64,000 bases of DNA from CAZABG01 sp964460985 (GTDB lineage Bacteria; Chlamydiota; Chlamydiia; Chlamydiales; Parachlamydiaceae): the NCBI GenBank assembly GCA_964460985.1, contig CAYWQX010000008.1, positions 1 to 64,000 on the forward strand, read 5' to 3'. Under the pieces are notes generated by a model. The model had not been told where the DNA came from, ran no database searches, and saw only the letters and a list, made by a program, of their open reading frames with translations. The translations under genes and the position numbers were made by a program. This document shows positions 45,253 to 52,865 of the stretch, in pieces (the stretch's first letter is position 1; every line of letters begins with the position of its first letter).

Positions 45253-45699
45253 TTAGTGCGTTCCTGTGTGGCCAAAACCGCCGGAGCCGCGCGTTGTGGA
45301 GGAGACTTCTTGAACAGGAACAAATCGAGCGAAGGTAACAGGACTTACGACTAGCTGGGCTAAACGCATGCCGGGAGTTACTTCAAAAGCTTTTTTACCG
45401 TGGTTGATAAGAATAACCTGGATCTCACCGCGATAGTCGCTATCAATGGTTCCCGGAGTATTTAAAACGGTTACTTGATTTTTAGCGGCAAGGCCGGAAC
45501 GGGGGCGGACTTGAATTTCAAAGCCTGCAGGAATTTCGGCTTTGATACCGGTTGGAATAAGGGCCGAGGCTCCCGGTTCAATCATTAAAGGTTCTTTGAG
45601 ATTCGCTTTGACATCGGCTCCGGCAGCGCCCTGAGAGGCGTAGCTCGGACAGCAGTTTTCATGTTCCAATAATACCGGAATGTCAATTTCGTTTTTCAA
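45253..45699 (-). CDS. dut: dUTP diphosphatase
   Basis: Hydrolyses dUTP to dUMP, keeping uracil out of DNA. Trimeric dUTPase motifs: AGADVKANL (motif 1), RPRSGLA (2), GTIDSDYRGEIQV (3, with catalytic Asp), RLAQLVV (4) and the C-terminal RGSGGFGHTG (5). 148 residues, typical. Lies between ptsN1 and accD as in C. trachomatis. Confidence 0.98.
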   Translation of the reverse strand: MKNEIDIPVLLEHENCCPSYASQGAAGADVKANLKEPLMIEPGASALIPTGIKAEIPAGFEIQVRPRSGLAAKNQVTVLNTPGTIDSDYRGEIQVILINHGKKAFEVTPGMRLAQLVVSPVTFARFVPVQEVSSTTRGSGGFGHTGTH

Positions 45700-45714
45700 A
45701 GAAACCTCTCTATT

Positions 45715-46557
45715 TTATGCTTTTGAAAGAAACTGAATGAAACTGTGAACTTTGTCTTTAAGTTCACGCCGATTCACAATACAGTCAATCATCCCATGTT
45801 GCAAGAGAAATTCCGATTTTTGTGCGCCCGGGGGGAGTTGACGGCCGATCGTCTGCTCGATCACTCTCGGGCCTGCAAAGCAAATAAGCGCATTGGGTTC
45901 TGCGATAATAATATCGCCAAGAGAGGCAAAAGAGGCGGTTACGCCGCCTGTGGTCGGATTCGTTAAAATGGAGATATAGGGAAGGCCCTCTTCGCTGAGT
46001 TTCGCAAGCGCTGCTGAAGTTTTGGCCATTTGCATGAGCGAGAGAACCGATTCTTGCATTCTCGCGCCTCCTGAACAGGAAATAATAATCACCGGAAGGC
46101 TATGTTGTATGGCATGCTCGATCAGAAGGGTGAGCTTTTCCCCCACCACCGATCCCATGGAGCCCCCCATGAAGTTAAAGTTGAGAATGCCGATAGCTAC
46201 TTTTTTCCCCTCAAGCTCTCCCACGCCGGTAGTCACAGCCTCGTTCGCGCCCGATTTTTCTTTCGCTTCTTTAATTCTTTGAGGGTAAGCCTCTGTATCG
46301 GAGAATTGGAGCGGATCGGTAGGAGAGAGTTCTTGATAGAGCTCGTGGAATGTGTTCTCGTCGATTAAGCTTTTGAGCCTCTCTTCGACCGAGAGGCGAT
46401 AGTGATAGTCGCATTTAGGACAGGTATTCATGTTCCGTTCAAGCTCTTGTCCATGAATGAGCTCGCCGCAATGAGTACATTTAAGCCAACCACTAAAACC
46501 ATCTTTTTTAGTGGATTGAACTTTGATCTTAGGTTTTGAACGGGAAAATAAGCCCAT
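45715..46557 (-). CDS. accD: Acetyl-CoA carboxylase carboxyltransferase subunit beta
   Basis: Carboxyltransferase beta subunit for malonyl-CoA formation in fatty-acid synthesis. N-terminal zinc finger CTHCGELI...CPKCDYHYR (about 27-52), then the crotonase-type domain with IISCSGGARMQESVLSLMQM (about 158-177) and TTGGVTASFASLGDIIIAEP, GFAGPRVIEQT-type end. 280 residues. Needs AccA, AccB and AccC, not in the window. First gene after the sod terminator; 15 bases before dut. Confidence 0.97.
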   Translation of the reverse strand: MGLFSRSKPKIKVQSTKKDGFSGWLKCTHCGELIHGQELERNMNTCPKCDYHYRLSVEERLKSLIDENTFHELYQELSPTDPLQFSDTEAYPQRIKEAKEKSGANEAVTTGVGELEGKKVAIGILNFNFMGGSMGSVVGEKLTLLIEHAIQHSLPVIIISCSGGARMQESVLSLMQMAKTSAALAKLSEEGLPYISILTNPTTGGVTASFASLGDIIIAEPNALICFAGPRVIEQTIGRQLPPGAQKSEFLLQHGMIDCIVNRRELKDKVHSFIQFLSKA

Positions 46558-46574
46558 AATAAATATAATACTCT

Positions 46575-46622
46575 AAATTAATAAAAAACAAAACTAGGGA
46601 ACTTGGAAAGCTCCAAGTTCCT
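46575..46622 (-). terminator. Rho-independent terminator of the sod transcript
   Basis: A perfect ten-base stem GGAACTTGGA (46598-46607) with TCCAAGTTCC (46612-46621) around a four-base loop. In the leftward direction it is followed by CTAGTTTTGTTTTTTATT, a proper T tract. It ends the rnc-radA-hemD-sod operon just before accD. Confidence 0.88.
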
Positions 46623-46636
46623 GGATAAAGCTCAAA

Positions 46637-47248
46637 TTATTTTTTGGCAGCTTCAAATCTCTCGGCGACGTTTTTCCAATTAACGACTTCCCAGATCGAT
46701 TTAAGGTAATCAGCTCTTACGTTAAGATACTGAAGATAATAGGCATGCTCCCACACATCAATACCGAGTAAGGGAATAAGTCCTTTGGTTGAAAGCGGAT
46801 CTTGATTATCGCAGGTTTCAATCTCAAGTCTTTTCTGGCTCTTGTTATAGCCAAGCCACACCCAGCCGGATCCTTGAAGAGCGGTCCCTTTGGCTGACAT
46901 TTGGTCGATCAGATTTTGGAGCGATCCGAATGTTTTGTTGATCTCCTCCGCAAGAGGGCCTGTAGGAGGTTGGCCGCCCCCCTCTTTTTTTGGGGCTAAG
47001 TTCGTCCAGAAAATGGAGTGGTTGACATCTCCCCCTCCGTTGAACTTGATGGCCTTTTGAAGCGCGATCATTTCACTTAAGTTGTTCGTTTTCTCCGCCG
47101 CTTCGAGCTGTTCTAGCGCTTTATTCAGATTGTTTACATAAGCGCGGTGATGCTTGTCATAATGGAGTTCCATAATTTTCTTGGAAATGACAGGTTCAAG
47201 GGCATCAAGAGCATAAGGCAGATTGGGCAGTTCAAATTTTAGTGGCAT
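46637..47248 (-). CDS. sodA: Superoxide dismutase (Fe/Mn type)
   Basis: Removes superoxide. 203 residues with the metal ligands His in LHYDKHHRAYVNNLN (first ligand about 28), GGDVNHSIFWTNL (His about 77), and DVWEHAYYLQYLNVR (Asp about 164 and His about 168). Second-shell patterns do not let me choose Fe or Mn with certainty. Overlaps the end of hemD by 17 bases. In C. trachomatis sodM is likewise next to accD-dut. Confidence 0.97.
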   Translation of the reverse strand: MPLKFELPNLPYALDALEPVISKKIMELHYDKHHRAYVNNLNKALEQLEAAEKTNNLSEMIALQKAIKFNGGGDVNHSIFWTNLAPKKEGGGQPPTGPLAEEINKTFGSLQNLIDQMSAKGTALQGSGWVWLGYNKSQKRLEIETCDNQDPLSTKGLIPLLGIDVWEHAYYLQYLNVRADYLKSIWEVVNWKNVAERFEAAKK

Positions 47249-48107
47249 AAGGCACTCCTTTTTCTATGATTAAATCCGAACCCCATTTATTTCGTAAAGC
47301 CTGAGCTGTAATCGGACTTTCAGCATACACTTTAATGCCGGGGGGAAGATGTTCGACCGAAATGAGGGTAGAAGGGCTTGTAAATATGATCGCATCGAAA
47401 TTGTTTATATTGGCCTTTAAAGGGATCGGAATCGCTTTATAGACTGGAATTTCAATCAGTTGGATGCCCTTCTCTTTACAAAATTGGGTGATAACGCTTT
47501 TCTGCTGGGTGGATCTTGGCCAGACAATCTTTTCAACCTGCAAGGTTTGAACAACCTCATGAAGCTTATCTAAATTCTCTTCGTTTAACACATAAGTATC
47601 CAAGCCATAATCATGGGCAAGTTCAGCCGTCTTAGTATTGATGCATATCGCAGGGATGTTCACATCAAGATGCGGTTTAAAGATCTCAAGAGCTGTTTGT
47701 CCCGTGAGCAGTAAATGAGAATAATTTTTGGCAGGAGGTGTAAAGGGGATTTTTTCAACCCGTATGGTAGGAACATGCGAGTAAAGGGGGCTTGGACAGC
47801 GAAGCCCTGTGTAGAGAATTTTGGGCCTTGTATCTAACTTGCTGAAGGCGGGGCGATCAAAAAGGGAAATTAAGACGATCGACTCTTTAGTCACGGCGAT
47901 AATTTTAAGGCGGCTAGGGATGATTTTAGGGAGGGCTTTTGCCTTAAAGAGTCCAATATCGATCGCTTCATTTATCAAAAGATCGAATAAAGGGGTGTGA
48001 GGATCAATCCATAAGATATCCGGTTGTTCCTCTAGAGATTGAAAAGCCTCATCCAGCTCTTTTTGGGTGAAAGTGTTGAGATGAGCGCCGATTCTTATCT
48101 GCCGCAT
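47232..48107 (-). CDS. hemD: Uroporphyrinogen-III synthase with HemC-like N-terminal remnant
   Basis: 291 residues in two parts. Residues about 92-285 follow the HemD fold: RPKILYTGLRCPSPL start, NYSHLLLTGQTALEIF, PAICINTKTAELAHDYG, VEKIVWPRSTQQKSVI, IPVYKAIPIP and FDAIIFTSPSTLISV; this closes hydroxymethylbilane to uroporphyrinogen III. Residues 2-85 resemble the first domain of HemC: IRIGAHLNTFTQKELDEAF like IRIGTR.SPLA..QA, then AIDIGLFKAKALPKIIPSRL like aDIAvHS.KDlP...P.gL. The catalytic KD Asp is Ala here, and the cofactor Cys domain is absent. C. trachomatis has hemC in this position beside radA, so this may be a HemC reduced to a remnant joined to HemD. Confidence 0.75.
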   Translation of the reverse strand: MRQIRIGAHLNTFTQKELDEAFQSLEEQPDILWIDPHTPLFDLLINEAIDIGLFKAKALPKIIPSRLKIIAVTKESIVLISLFDRPAFSKLDTRPKILYTGLRCPSPLYSHVPTIRVEKIPFTPPAKNYSHLLLTGQTALEIFKPHLDVNIPAICINTKTAELAHDYGLDTYVLNEENLDKLHEVVQTLQVEKIVWPRSTQQKSVITQFCKEKGIQLIEIPVYKAIPIPLKANINNFDAIIFTSPSTLISVEHLPPGIKVYAESPITAQALRNKWGSDLIIEKGVPYATKI

Positions 48108-49471
48108 AACACCTCGACGGCCTCATCCACCATCTCCACTCCCACAAGTTCAATTTTTTCCTTAAATTGAGAGGAGATGCCTTTATAATTTCTGGCCGGT
48201 ACAATCGCTTTTTTGAAACCCATATGGATAGCTTCTTTAATCCGGCTTTCAACCCTAGAGACCGATCTCACCTCTCCTCCAAGGCCGATTTCACCCATCA
48301 CACAGGTTTCAGGGTTCACGATCCTATTTCTTGCGGATGAGGTGATCGCAATCAGAATGCCTAAATCGATCGCCGGCTCTACGACTTTTAAACCGCCTGC
48401 AATCGAGACAAACACATCGGCTTTAAACATCGGGTAGTTTAAACGTTTTTCTAAAACAGCCAGAAGAAGGCTTAGGCGATTGGCGTCAAGGCCTGTCGCT
48501 TTTCTCGAAGGGGTAGGATAGGCTGTGTCGGTGACAAGAGCTTGCGCTTCAATTAAAAGAGCTCTTGAACCTTCGATCGTGGGAATAATAACCGATCCCA
48601 TACTGTGCTTTCTTCGCTCTTCCAAAAAGATTTGAGACGGGTTTGGAATCTCCACCAAGCCGGTGGAAGTCATCTGGAAAACTGCAATTTCATCCGTTCC
48701 GCCGAAACGGTTTTTGATGACTCTGATCAAGCGATAGTTTTGCTGTTTATCGCCTTCAAAGTAAAGAACCGTATCGACCAAATGTTCAAGAATTCTTGGA
48801 CCGGCGATCTCTCCCGATTTAGTGACATGCCCGATCAAAAAAGTTGAAATGCCCCTTCCTTTTGCTAAGTGCATGAATTCAGTGGTAGTCTCTCTCACTT
48901 GCGTGACAGAGCCGGGAGCGGAGGCGATATCGGGTTTATAGACAATCTGAATAGAATCGACGATTAGAGCATCGGGCTTCAGCTCATCGATTTCTTGCTT
49001 GATAAGGGAAAAATTGGTTTCAGAAAGGACGTAGAGTTTATCCGATTCAATACCGAGTCTTTTGGCTCTAAGGGAGGTTTGCTCGAGCGACTCCTCGCCC
49101 GAAATGTAGAGAACGGTGAGCCCCCTTTTGGTCAGAAGGCTGGAGAGCTGCAGCATTAAAGTGGATTTGCCGATACCGGGATCGCCCCCAATTAAGGAAA
49201 GAGAGCCCGGAACAAGGCCGCCCCCTAATAGGCGGTCGATCTCTCCCACGGTCGTCGTGATCCGGGGGGTCTCATTTAAGGTCACTTCGCTGAGCTTCTT
49301 GGGCTTTGACGGTTTTCTGATTTCGCTTTCGAATTTAAAACTTTTGGGTTTAAGCTCGACCTCCTCAAGAAGGGTATTCCACTTCTCGCAAGAAGGGCAT
49401 TGTCCTGACCATTTGGCCTGTTTATGCCCGCACTCCTGGCAGTACCAAACTGTTTTAGCTTTTGTCGTCAT
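48095..49471 (-). CDS. radA: DNA repair protein RadA (Sms)
   Basis: RecA-like branch-migration helicase. N-terminal zinc finger CQECGHKQAKWSGQCPSC (about 11-28), Walker A GGDPGIGKSTLM (about 92), the RadA-specific KNRFG motif (VIKNRFGGTDEIAVF, about 250-264), and the C-terminal Lon-type domain with AGGLKVVEPAIDLGILIAI. 458 residues, typical. Overlaps rnc by 17 bases and hemD by 13, a tight operon. Confidence 0.98.
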   Translation of the reverse strand: MTTKAKTVWYCQECGHKQAKWSGQCPSCEKWNTLLEEVELKPKSFKFESEIRKPSKPKKLSEVTLNETPRITTTVGEIDRLLGGGLVPGSLSLIGGDPGIGKSTLMLQLSSLLTKRGLTVLYISGEESLEQTSLRAKRLGIESDKLYVLSETNFSLIKQEIDELKPDALIVDSIQIVYKPDIASAPGSVTQVRETTTEFMHLAKGRGISTFLIGHVTKSGEIAGPRILEHLVDTVLYFEGDKQQNYRLIRVIKNRFGGTDEIAVFQMTSTGLVEIPNPSQIFLEERRKHSMGSVIIPTIEGSRALLIEAQALVTDTAYPTPSRKATGLDANRLSLLLAVLEKRLNYPMFKADVFVSIAGGLKVVEPAIDLGILIAITSSARNRIVNPETCVMGEIGLGGEVRSVSRVESRIKEAIHMGFKKAIVPARNYKGISSQFKEKIELVGVEMVDEAVEVLCGR

Positions 49472-50189
49472 GCTTTATTTCGGGGGGATTTTCAAGTTTT
49501 AAAAGGGCATCTTCAGCGGCTTTTTGCTGCGCCTCTTTTTTGGAGTTTCCTTCACCTCTTCCCCACTCTTTTTCGAGAATGACGACCGAGACTAAAAACT
49601 TTTTACTATGATCGGGCCCCTCTTCACTCAAAACATGGTATTGGGGAGTTTCTTTGTACTTTTTTTGGGAAAGATCTTGAAGATCGGCTTTAAAGTTGCG
49701 GATAGGAGTTTTCAAAATCGCATCGATATCTAAAGAAAAATTTTTAAATAAAAATTTTTTTGCCGATTCAATCCCGCCATCTAAATAAATCGCCCCTATC
49801 AATGCTTCAAAAAGGTCTGCTAATATCGAGTCTCTTCCCCGTCCATCATTCATCCTCTCCCCTTTGCCAAGAAGAAGATAGCCTGTCACATCCAGTTTTT
49901 GAACATAGGTCACGCAGGACGAGGCTTCCACTAAACGGGATCTCAGGTAAGATAGATCTCCCTCAGGGGTATTGGGAAGGTAGCGGAAAAGATAGTCCGA
50001 TATTAAAAGATTTAAAATCGAATCGCCCAGGAACTCGAGCCTTTCATTGTGTTCGGTGATAGATCTATTTTCATTGATATAGGATCTATGCACAAATGCA
50101 AGCGCCATTAAATTTTTATCTTGAAAACGGTATCCCAATTTTCTTTCAATTTCCGGAGCGAGCTTTAAAATTGTCTCTAAGCTGTGCAT
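49455..50189 (-). CDS. rnc: Ribonuclease III
   Basis: Double-strand RNA endonuclease for rRNA processing. Signature NERLEFLGDSILNLL with catalytic Glu/Asp, DLFEALIGAIYLDGG (second acidic pair), and a C-terminal double-stranded RNA-binding domain ending GEGNSKKEAQQKAAEDALLK. I prefer the ATG at 50189 (MHSLETIL, 244 residues); the frame is open to 50228 and neither start has a good ribosome site. First gene of the leftward rnc-radA-hemD-sod operon. Confidence 0.96.
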   Translation of the reverse strand: MHSLETILKLAPEIERKLGYRFQDKNLMALAFVHRSYINENRSITEHNERLEFLGDSILNLLISDYLFRYLPNTPEGDLSYLRSRLVEASSCVTYVQKLDVTGYLLLGKGERMNDGRGRDSILADLFEALIGAIYLDGGIESAKKFLFKNFSLDIDAILKTPIRNFKADLQDLSQKKYKETPQYHVLSEEGPDHSKKFLVSVVILEKEWGRGEGNSKKEAQQKAAEDALLKLENPPEIKHDDKS

Positions 50190-50266
50190 AATATAGATGA
50201 TTTTAGTCTTAGATCTGCTTAAAACCATAGACTTTTTTGATCTTTTTGAGGCATCCTTAGAGCGCT

Positions 50267-50887
50267 ATGAGATTCACGCTTGATAAAGTTTCTGTTGATC
50301 ATTTTAACAAACAAAATCATTTAGAGATTGATGGTTTTTATAATGATTCAAAATTAAATGTATTAAATCGGCTGATCGATCAAAAGATCGGATCGAATTT
50401 TGAATTCAAAGATAAAGTGATGCAAGCGGGCCACAATACGGTCATTGAAACGGCTGAAATTCAAAAGGCATTAAATCTTTTTGCCCTTTCTACGCTGGCT
50501 TTTGTCCTTAGTCAAGAGAAGCCCCTTCGTTTAGCGTATGACCAATTTCTCTTTGGAGGATTCAGCTCCTTTGATAAGGATCGTAAATCGCTTTTTTTAG
50601 ATAACGATTTTCCTCTTCAAGAAAGGCTTTCGGTATCGGAGCCTGTGATTGCAGCCTATCTCCATTTGAAAACCGGCAAACTCATTTTCTTAAAACCCTC
50701 CGAAACAGTGCCAAAAATCGAAATGGGAGAGCGCGCTCTACTTCTCGTTTTCACAAGACTCAATAGTCTATACCAACCCTGTGCAAACGATCCGATGGAT
50801 CCCTTCCTAAAGAAAAAAGGCTATGTCTATGGCGATAAGCTCAAAGATTCTTACCACCCTGTTCTTCTTCGCGAGTATAACGGCTGA
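50267..50887 (+). CDS. CT296-like chlamydial protein
   Basis: 206 residues, soluble. The N-terminus (MRFTLDKVSVDHFNKQNHLE, then IDGFY) resembles in pattern the chlamydial protein CT296, whose crystal structure has, as I recall, a fold like Fe(II)/2-oxoglutarate oxygenases without evident metal ligands. The location divergent to rnc matches CT296 beside CT297 (rnc). Assignment by recall and synteny; no catalytic motif is claimed. The 3' end overlaps the next gene by about 60 bases. Confidence 0.6.
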   Translation: MRFTLDKVSVDHFNKQNHLEIDGFYNDSKLNVLNRLIDQKIGSNFEFKDKVMQAGHNTVIETAEIQKALNLFALSTLAFVLSQEKPLRLAYDQFLFGGFSSFDKDRKSLFLDNDFPLQERLSVSEPVIAAYLHLKTGKLIFLKPSETVPKIEMGERALLLVFTRLNSLYQPCANDPMDPFLKKKGYVYGDKLKDSYHPVLLREYNG

Positions 50888-51713
50888 AGAGGTCATCCTT
50901 CAGTTTCCTCCCAATCTCCCCGTGCGGTTTTTCTCGGAAAGCGAGTCGAAAGCGAGCGTGAAAATCGGAGCTACCGCCTTTCAGACAACGGGTGTAGAAA
51001 AAATGGAGCTGAATATCACCGGTCTGAAATCCAACCCTCTTGAAATGACCCTTGATCTTGCCGGGTATCAAACCGACATTACCAAAAGCGATCAAAAAAC
51101 AATTCACTTCGATGTCAAAGAGCCTGGAACGCATCTTCTCTATGCTGAACTTGCCGCTTTGTTCAAAAAACCTGTAAATCTTCTGCTTAATAAGCCGGAA
51201 GAGGGATTTTTTATTAGAGAGAGCCCAAATCTTGATTATACGCTGATTCAAGACAAACATCGTAAGCTGGATATGCTTGTTTTCGGGCGCCTAAGAGAGT
51301 GGCTGTTTCTTTTTAATACACCTCTATCGGTCGGTCAAAAGATCGTCTTTGATATTAGCCCAAAAGGGGAGCTTCCTATCAAAGGAAAGTTAAGCTATGA
51401 CATTCAATCGATCACCGAGAGCCAAGTCAAAGCGCATGTAACCTATCAGGTTGAACGGCAAAAAGTGATCGGCGACTTCCCTGAAAATTTAAACACACCC
51501 GATAAGTCAACCGTCGTCACCTCCACTAAAACGGAAGGAGATATTGTCTGGAACCGTGAGAATAGCTGGATTTTTTCTCTGACGATGACCGGTAAATACA
51601 TCTCCACCATTAAAAGAGGGGAGATTGAGCAGGCGACCACGATGGATATTTCGCTTAAACAGGGGGCGGAGTTGCTCCCGTCGACGGAAAAAAAGTCCCA
51701 AAAAAGCCTGTGA
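50829..51713 (+). CDS. Exported protein, DUF6263-like
   Basis: About 294 residues. A signal peptide (MAISSKILTTLFFFASITAEE) is followed by a beta-rich domain; the closing part TKTEGDIVWNRENSWIFSLT then MTGKYIST resembles the DUF6263 pattern (G.i.wn.e.gil.s...g). The ATG at 50829 has AAAAGG eight bases upstream, the one at 50823 is closer; both overlap the CT296-like gene. Probably periplasmic or outer-surface. The end overlaps the convergent membrane gene by 59 bases. Confidence 0.65.
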   Translation: MAISSKILTTLFFFASITAEEVILQFPPNLPVRFFSESESKASVKIGATAFQTTGVEKMELNITGLKSNPLEMTLDLAGYQTDITKSDQKTIHFDVKEPGTHLLYAELAALFKKPVNLLLNKPEEGFFIRESPNLDYTLIQDKHRKLDMLVFGRLREWLFLFNTPLSVGQKIVFDISPKGELPIKGKLSYDIQSITESQVKAHVTYQVERQKVIGDFPENLNTPDKSTVVTSTKTEGDIVWNRENSWIFSLTMTGKYISTIKRGEIEQATTMDISLKQGAELLPSTEKKSQKSL

Positions 51714-52218
51714 AGGGAAGCGCGATCAAAATGTAGTAGAGCGCGCCGAATTTCTGATGGTACATGTCATGCCCTAAGTGATAGATCGATGCGCCGCCTA
51801 CAGCGACCGGAAGAGCTCCGGAAGTGATGAGGACCATTAATAAGGGAAGTATTCCGAGTCCGAGAGGCGTTGTACAGATAACCACAATGGTATGAATTGT
51901 CCCTACGATGAGCGCTGCAATCCCCAGCACTTGAAAAATAAAGCCACATACTTTTAAACACATCGGGAAGGCCACATCGGTAATAAAAGCGATCACCTTC
52001 TTCGCCCCTTCCAAGATTTTTTCTAAAAGGGGAGGCAGTTTAAAACCCTCCTTTTTCTTGGCATCCAAGATTTCTATCGCTTCGGCAGGCGATGTTTTCG
52101 CTTCGCTTGCTTCCGGAAGCATCAGCACAGGGTCGGCTTCAGTTTTTACTGTAAAAACGTAGTAGGTCGTATTAGGATCTTGTTTGGAAACTACAATTGC
52201 AAAAGGGGGATTTGCCAT
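51655..52218 (-). CDS. Inc-like membrane protein (long bilobed hydrophobic domain)
   Basis: 187 residues. A polar N-terminus (1-70), then a hydrophobic region of two lobes: about 88-118 (VCGFIFQVLGIAALIVGTIH, TIVVICTT) and 121-142 (LGILPLLMVLITSGALPVAV), then a third segment near 163-178 (LYYILIALPFTGFFGTFF). Adjacent hydrophobic segments separated by a short turn are the hallmark of chlamydial inclusion-membrane proteins. It has no coiled coil, and the third segment is not typical, so an ordinary membrane protein is possible. Its start is three bases from that of the divergent lipoate ligase-like gene. Confidence 0.6.
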   Translation of the reverse strand: MANPPFAIVVSKQDPNTTYYVFTVKTEADPVLMLPEASEAKTSPAEAIEILDAKKKEGFKLPPLLEKILEGAKKVIAFITDVAFPMCLKVCGFIFQVLGIAALIVGTIHTIVVICTTPLGLGILPLLMVLITSGALPVAVGGASIYHLGHDMYHQKFGALYYILIALPFTGFFGTFFPSTGATPPPV

Positions 52219-52221
52219 AAA

Positions 52222-52857
52222 ATGATCGTAGATTTAGGTGTTATGAGTGCTCAACAAAATATGGATAGCGATTATCAACGATTAAAAGAAACCAAGTCAA
52301 GTGATTCTCCATCGCTTCGATTTTATCGTTGGAGAGAGCCCTCATTAACGTATGGTTATTTTTCAAAACCTCTGGATGCAGCAATCGATCAAGGGAAAAG
52401 ACCGACAGGGGGTGGAATCCTTTTTCATACAACGGATCTTGCCTTTTCGATCCTCCTCCCCGATCCGAAGCATGCGAGTACCCTTGCAAATTACCGATTT
52501 GTCAACGAAATCGTTCAAAATGCGCTCTTTTCTCTTGGCTTTAAGGCAGATTTTTTAGAAGAAAAGATGCCTAACAGCTCCTTTTGTATGGCAGAGCCCA
52601 CAAAGTATGATTTAGTGATAGATCATAAAAAAGTGGTAGGATCGGCCCAGCGAAGGGTGAAAGAGGCGCTTCTTCATCAAGGCACCATTTCCTTAAAATC
52701 TCCGGGCGATTTTGAAAGGGCCTGTTTGAAGGACGATCGTCTCTTTCATAAAATGCAACAGGAAACCTACCCTCTAAATCTTTCAGCCTCAATCGTGGAA
52801 GAGGCTTTAACGGAGGCATTTCACTTTAGTCTTAAGTCAGGTATGCTGAAGTCTTAA
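52222..52857 (+). CDS. Lipoate-protein ligase A-family protein
   Basis: About 211 residues from MIVDLGVMSAQQNMDSDYQR, which fits the LplA start; the frame opens 42 bases earlier at a TTG. Motifs: RPTGGGILFHTTDLAFSILL (RRxSGGGxVxHd equivalent), PTKYDLVIDHKKVVGSAQRR (the lysine/nucleotide loop), HQGTISL. It transfers lipoyl or octanoyl groups to carrier domains. The small C-terminal domain of E. coli LplA is absent, so it may be a LipM/LipL-like transferase. Divergent to the Inc-like gene; eight bases before gnd. Confidence 0.82.
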   Translation: MIVDLGVMSAQQNMDSDYQRLKETKSSDSPSLRFYRWREPSLTYGYFSKPLDAAIDQGKRPTGGGILFHTTDLAFSILLPDPKHASTLANYRFVNEIVQNALFSLGFKADFLEEKMPNSSFCMAEPTKYDLVIDHKKVVGSAQRRVKEALLHQGTISLKSPGDFERACLKDDRLFHKMQQETYPLNLSASIVEEALTEAFHFSLKSGMLKS

Positions 52858-52865
52858 ATTTTAGG

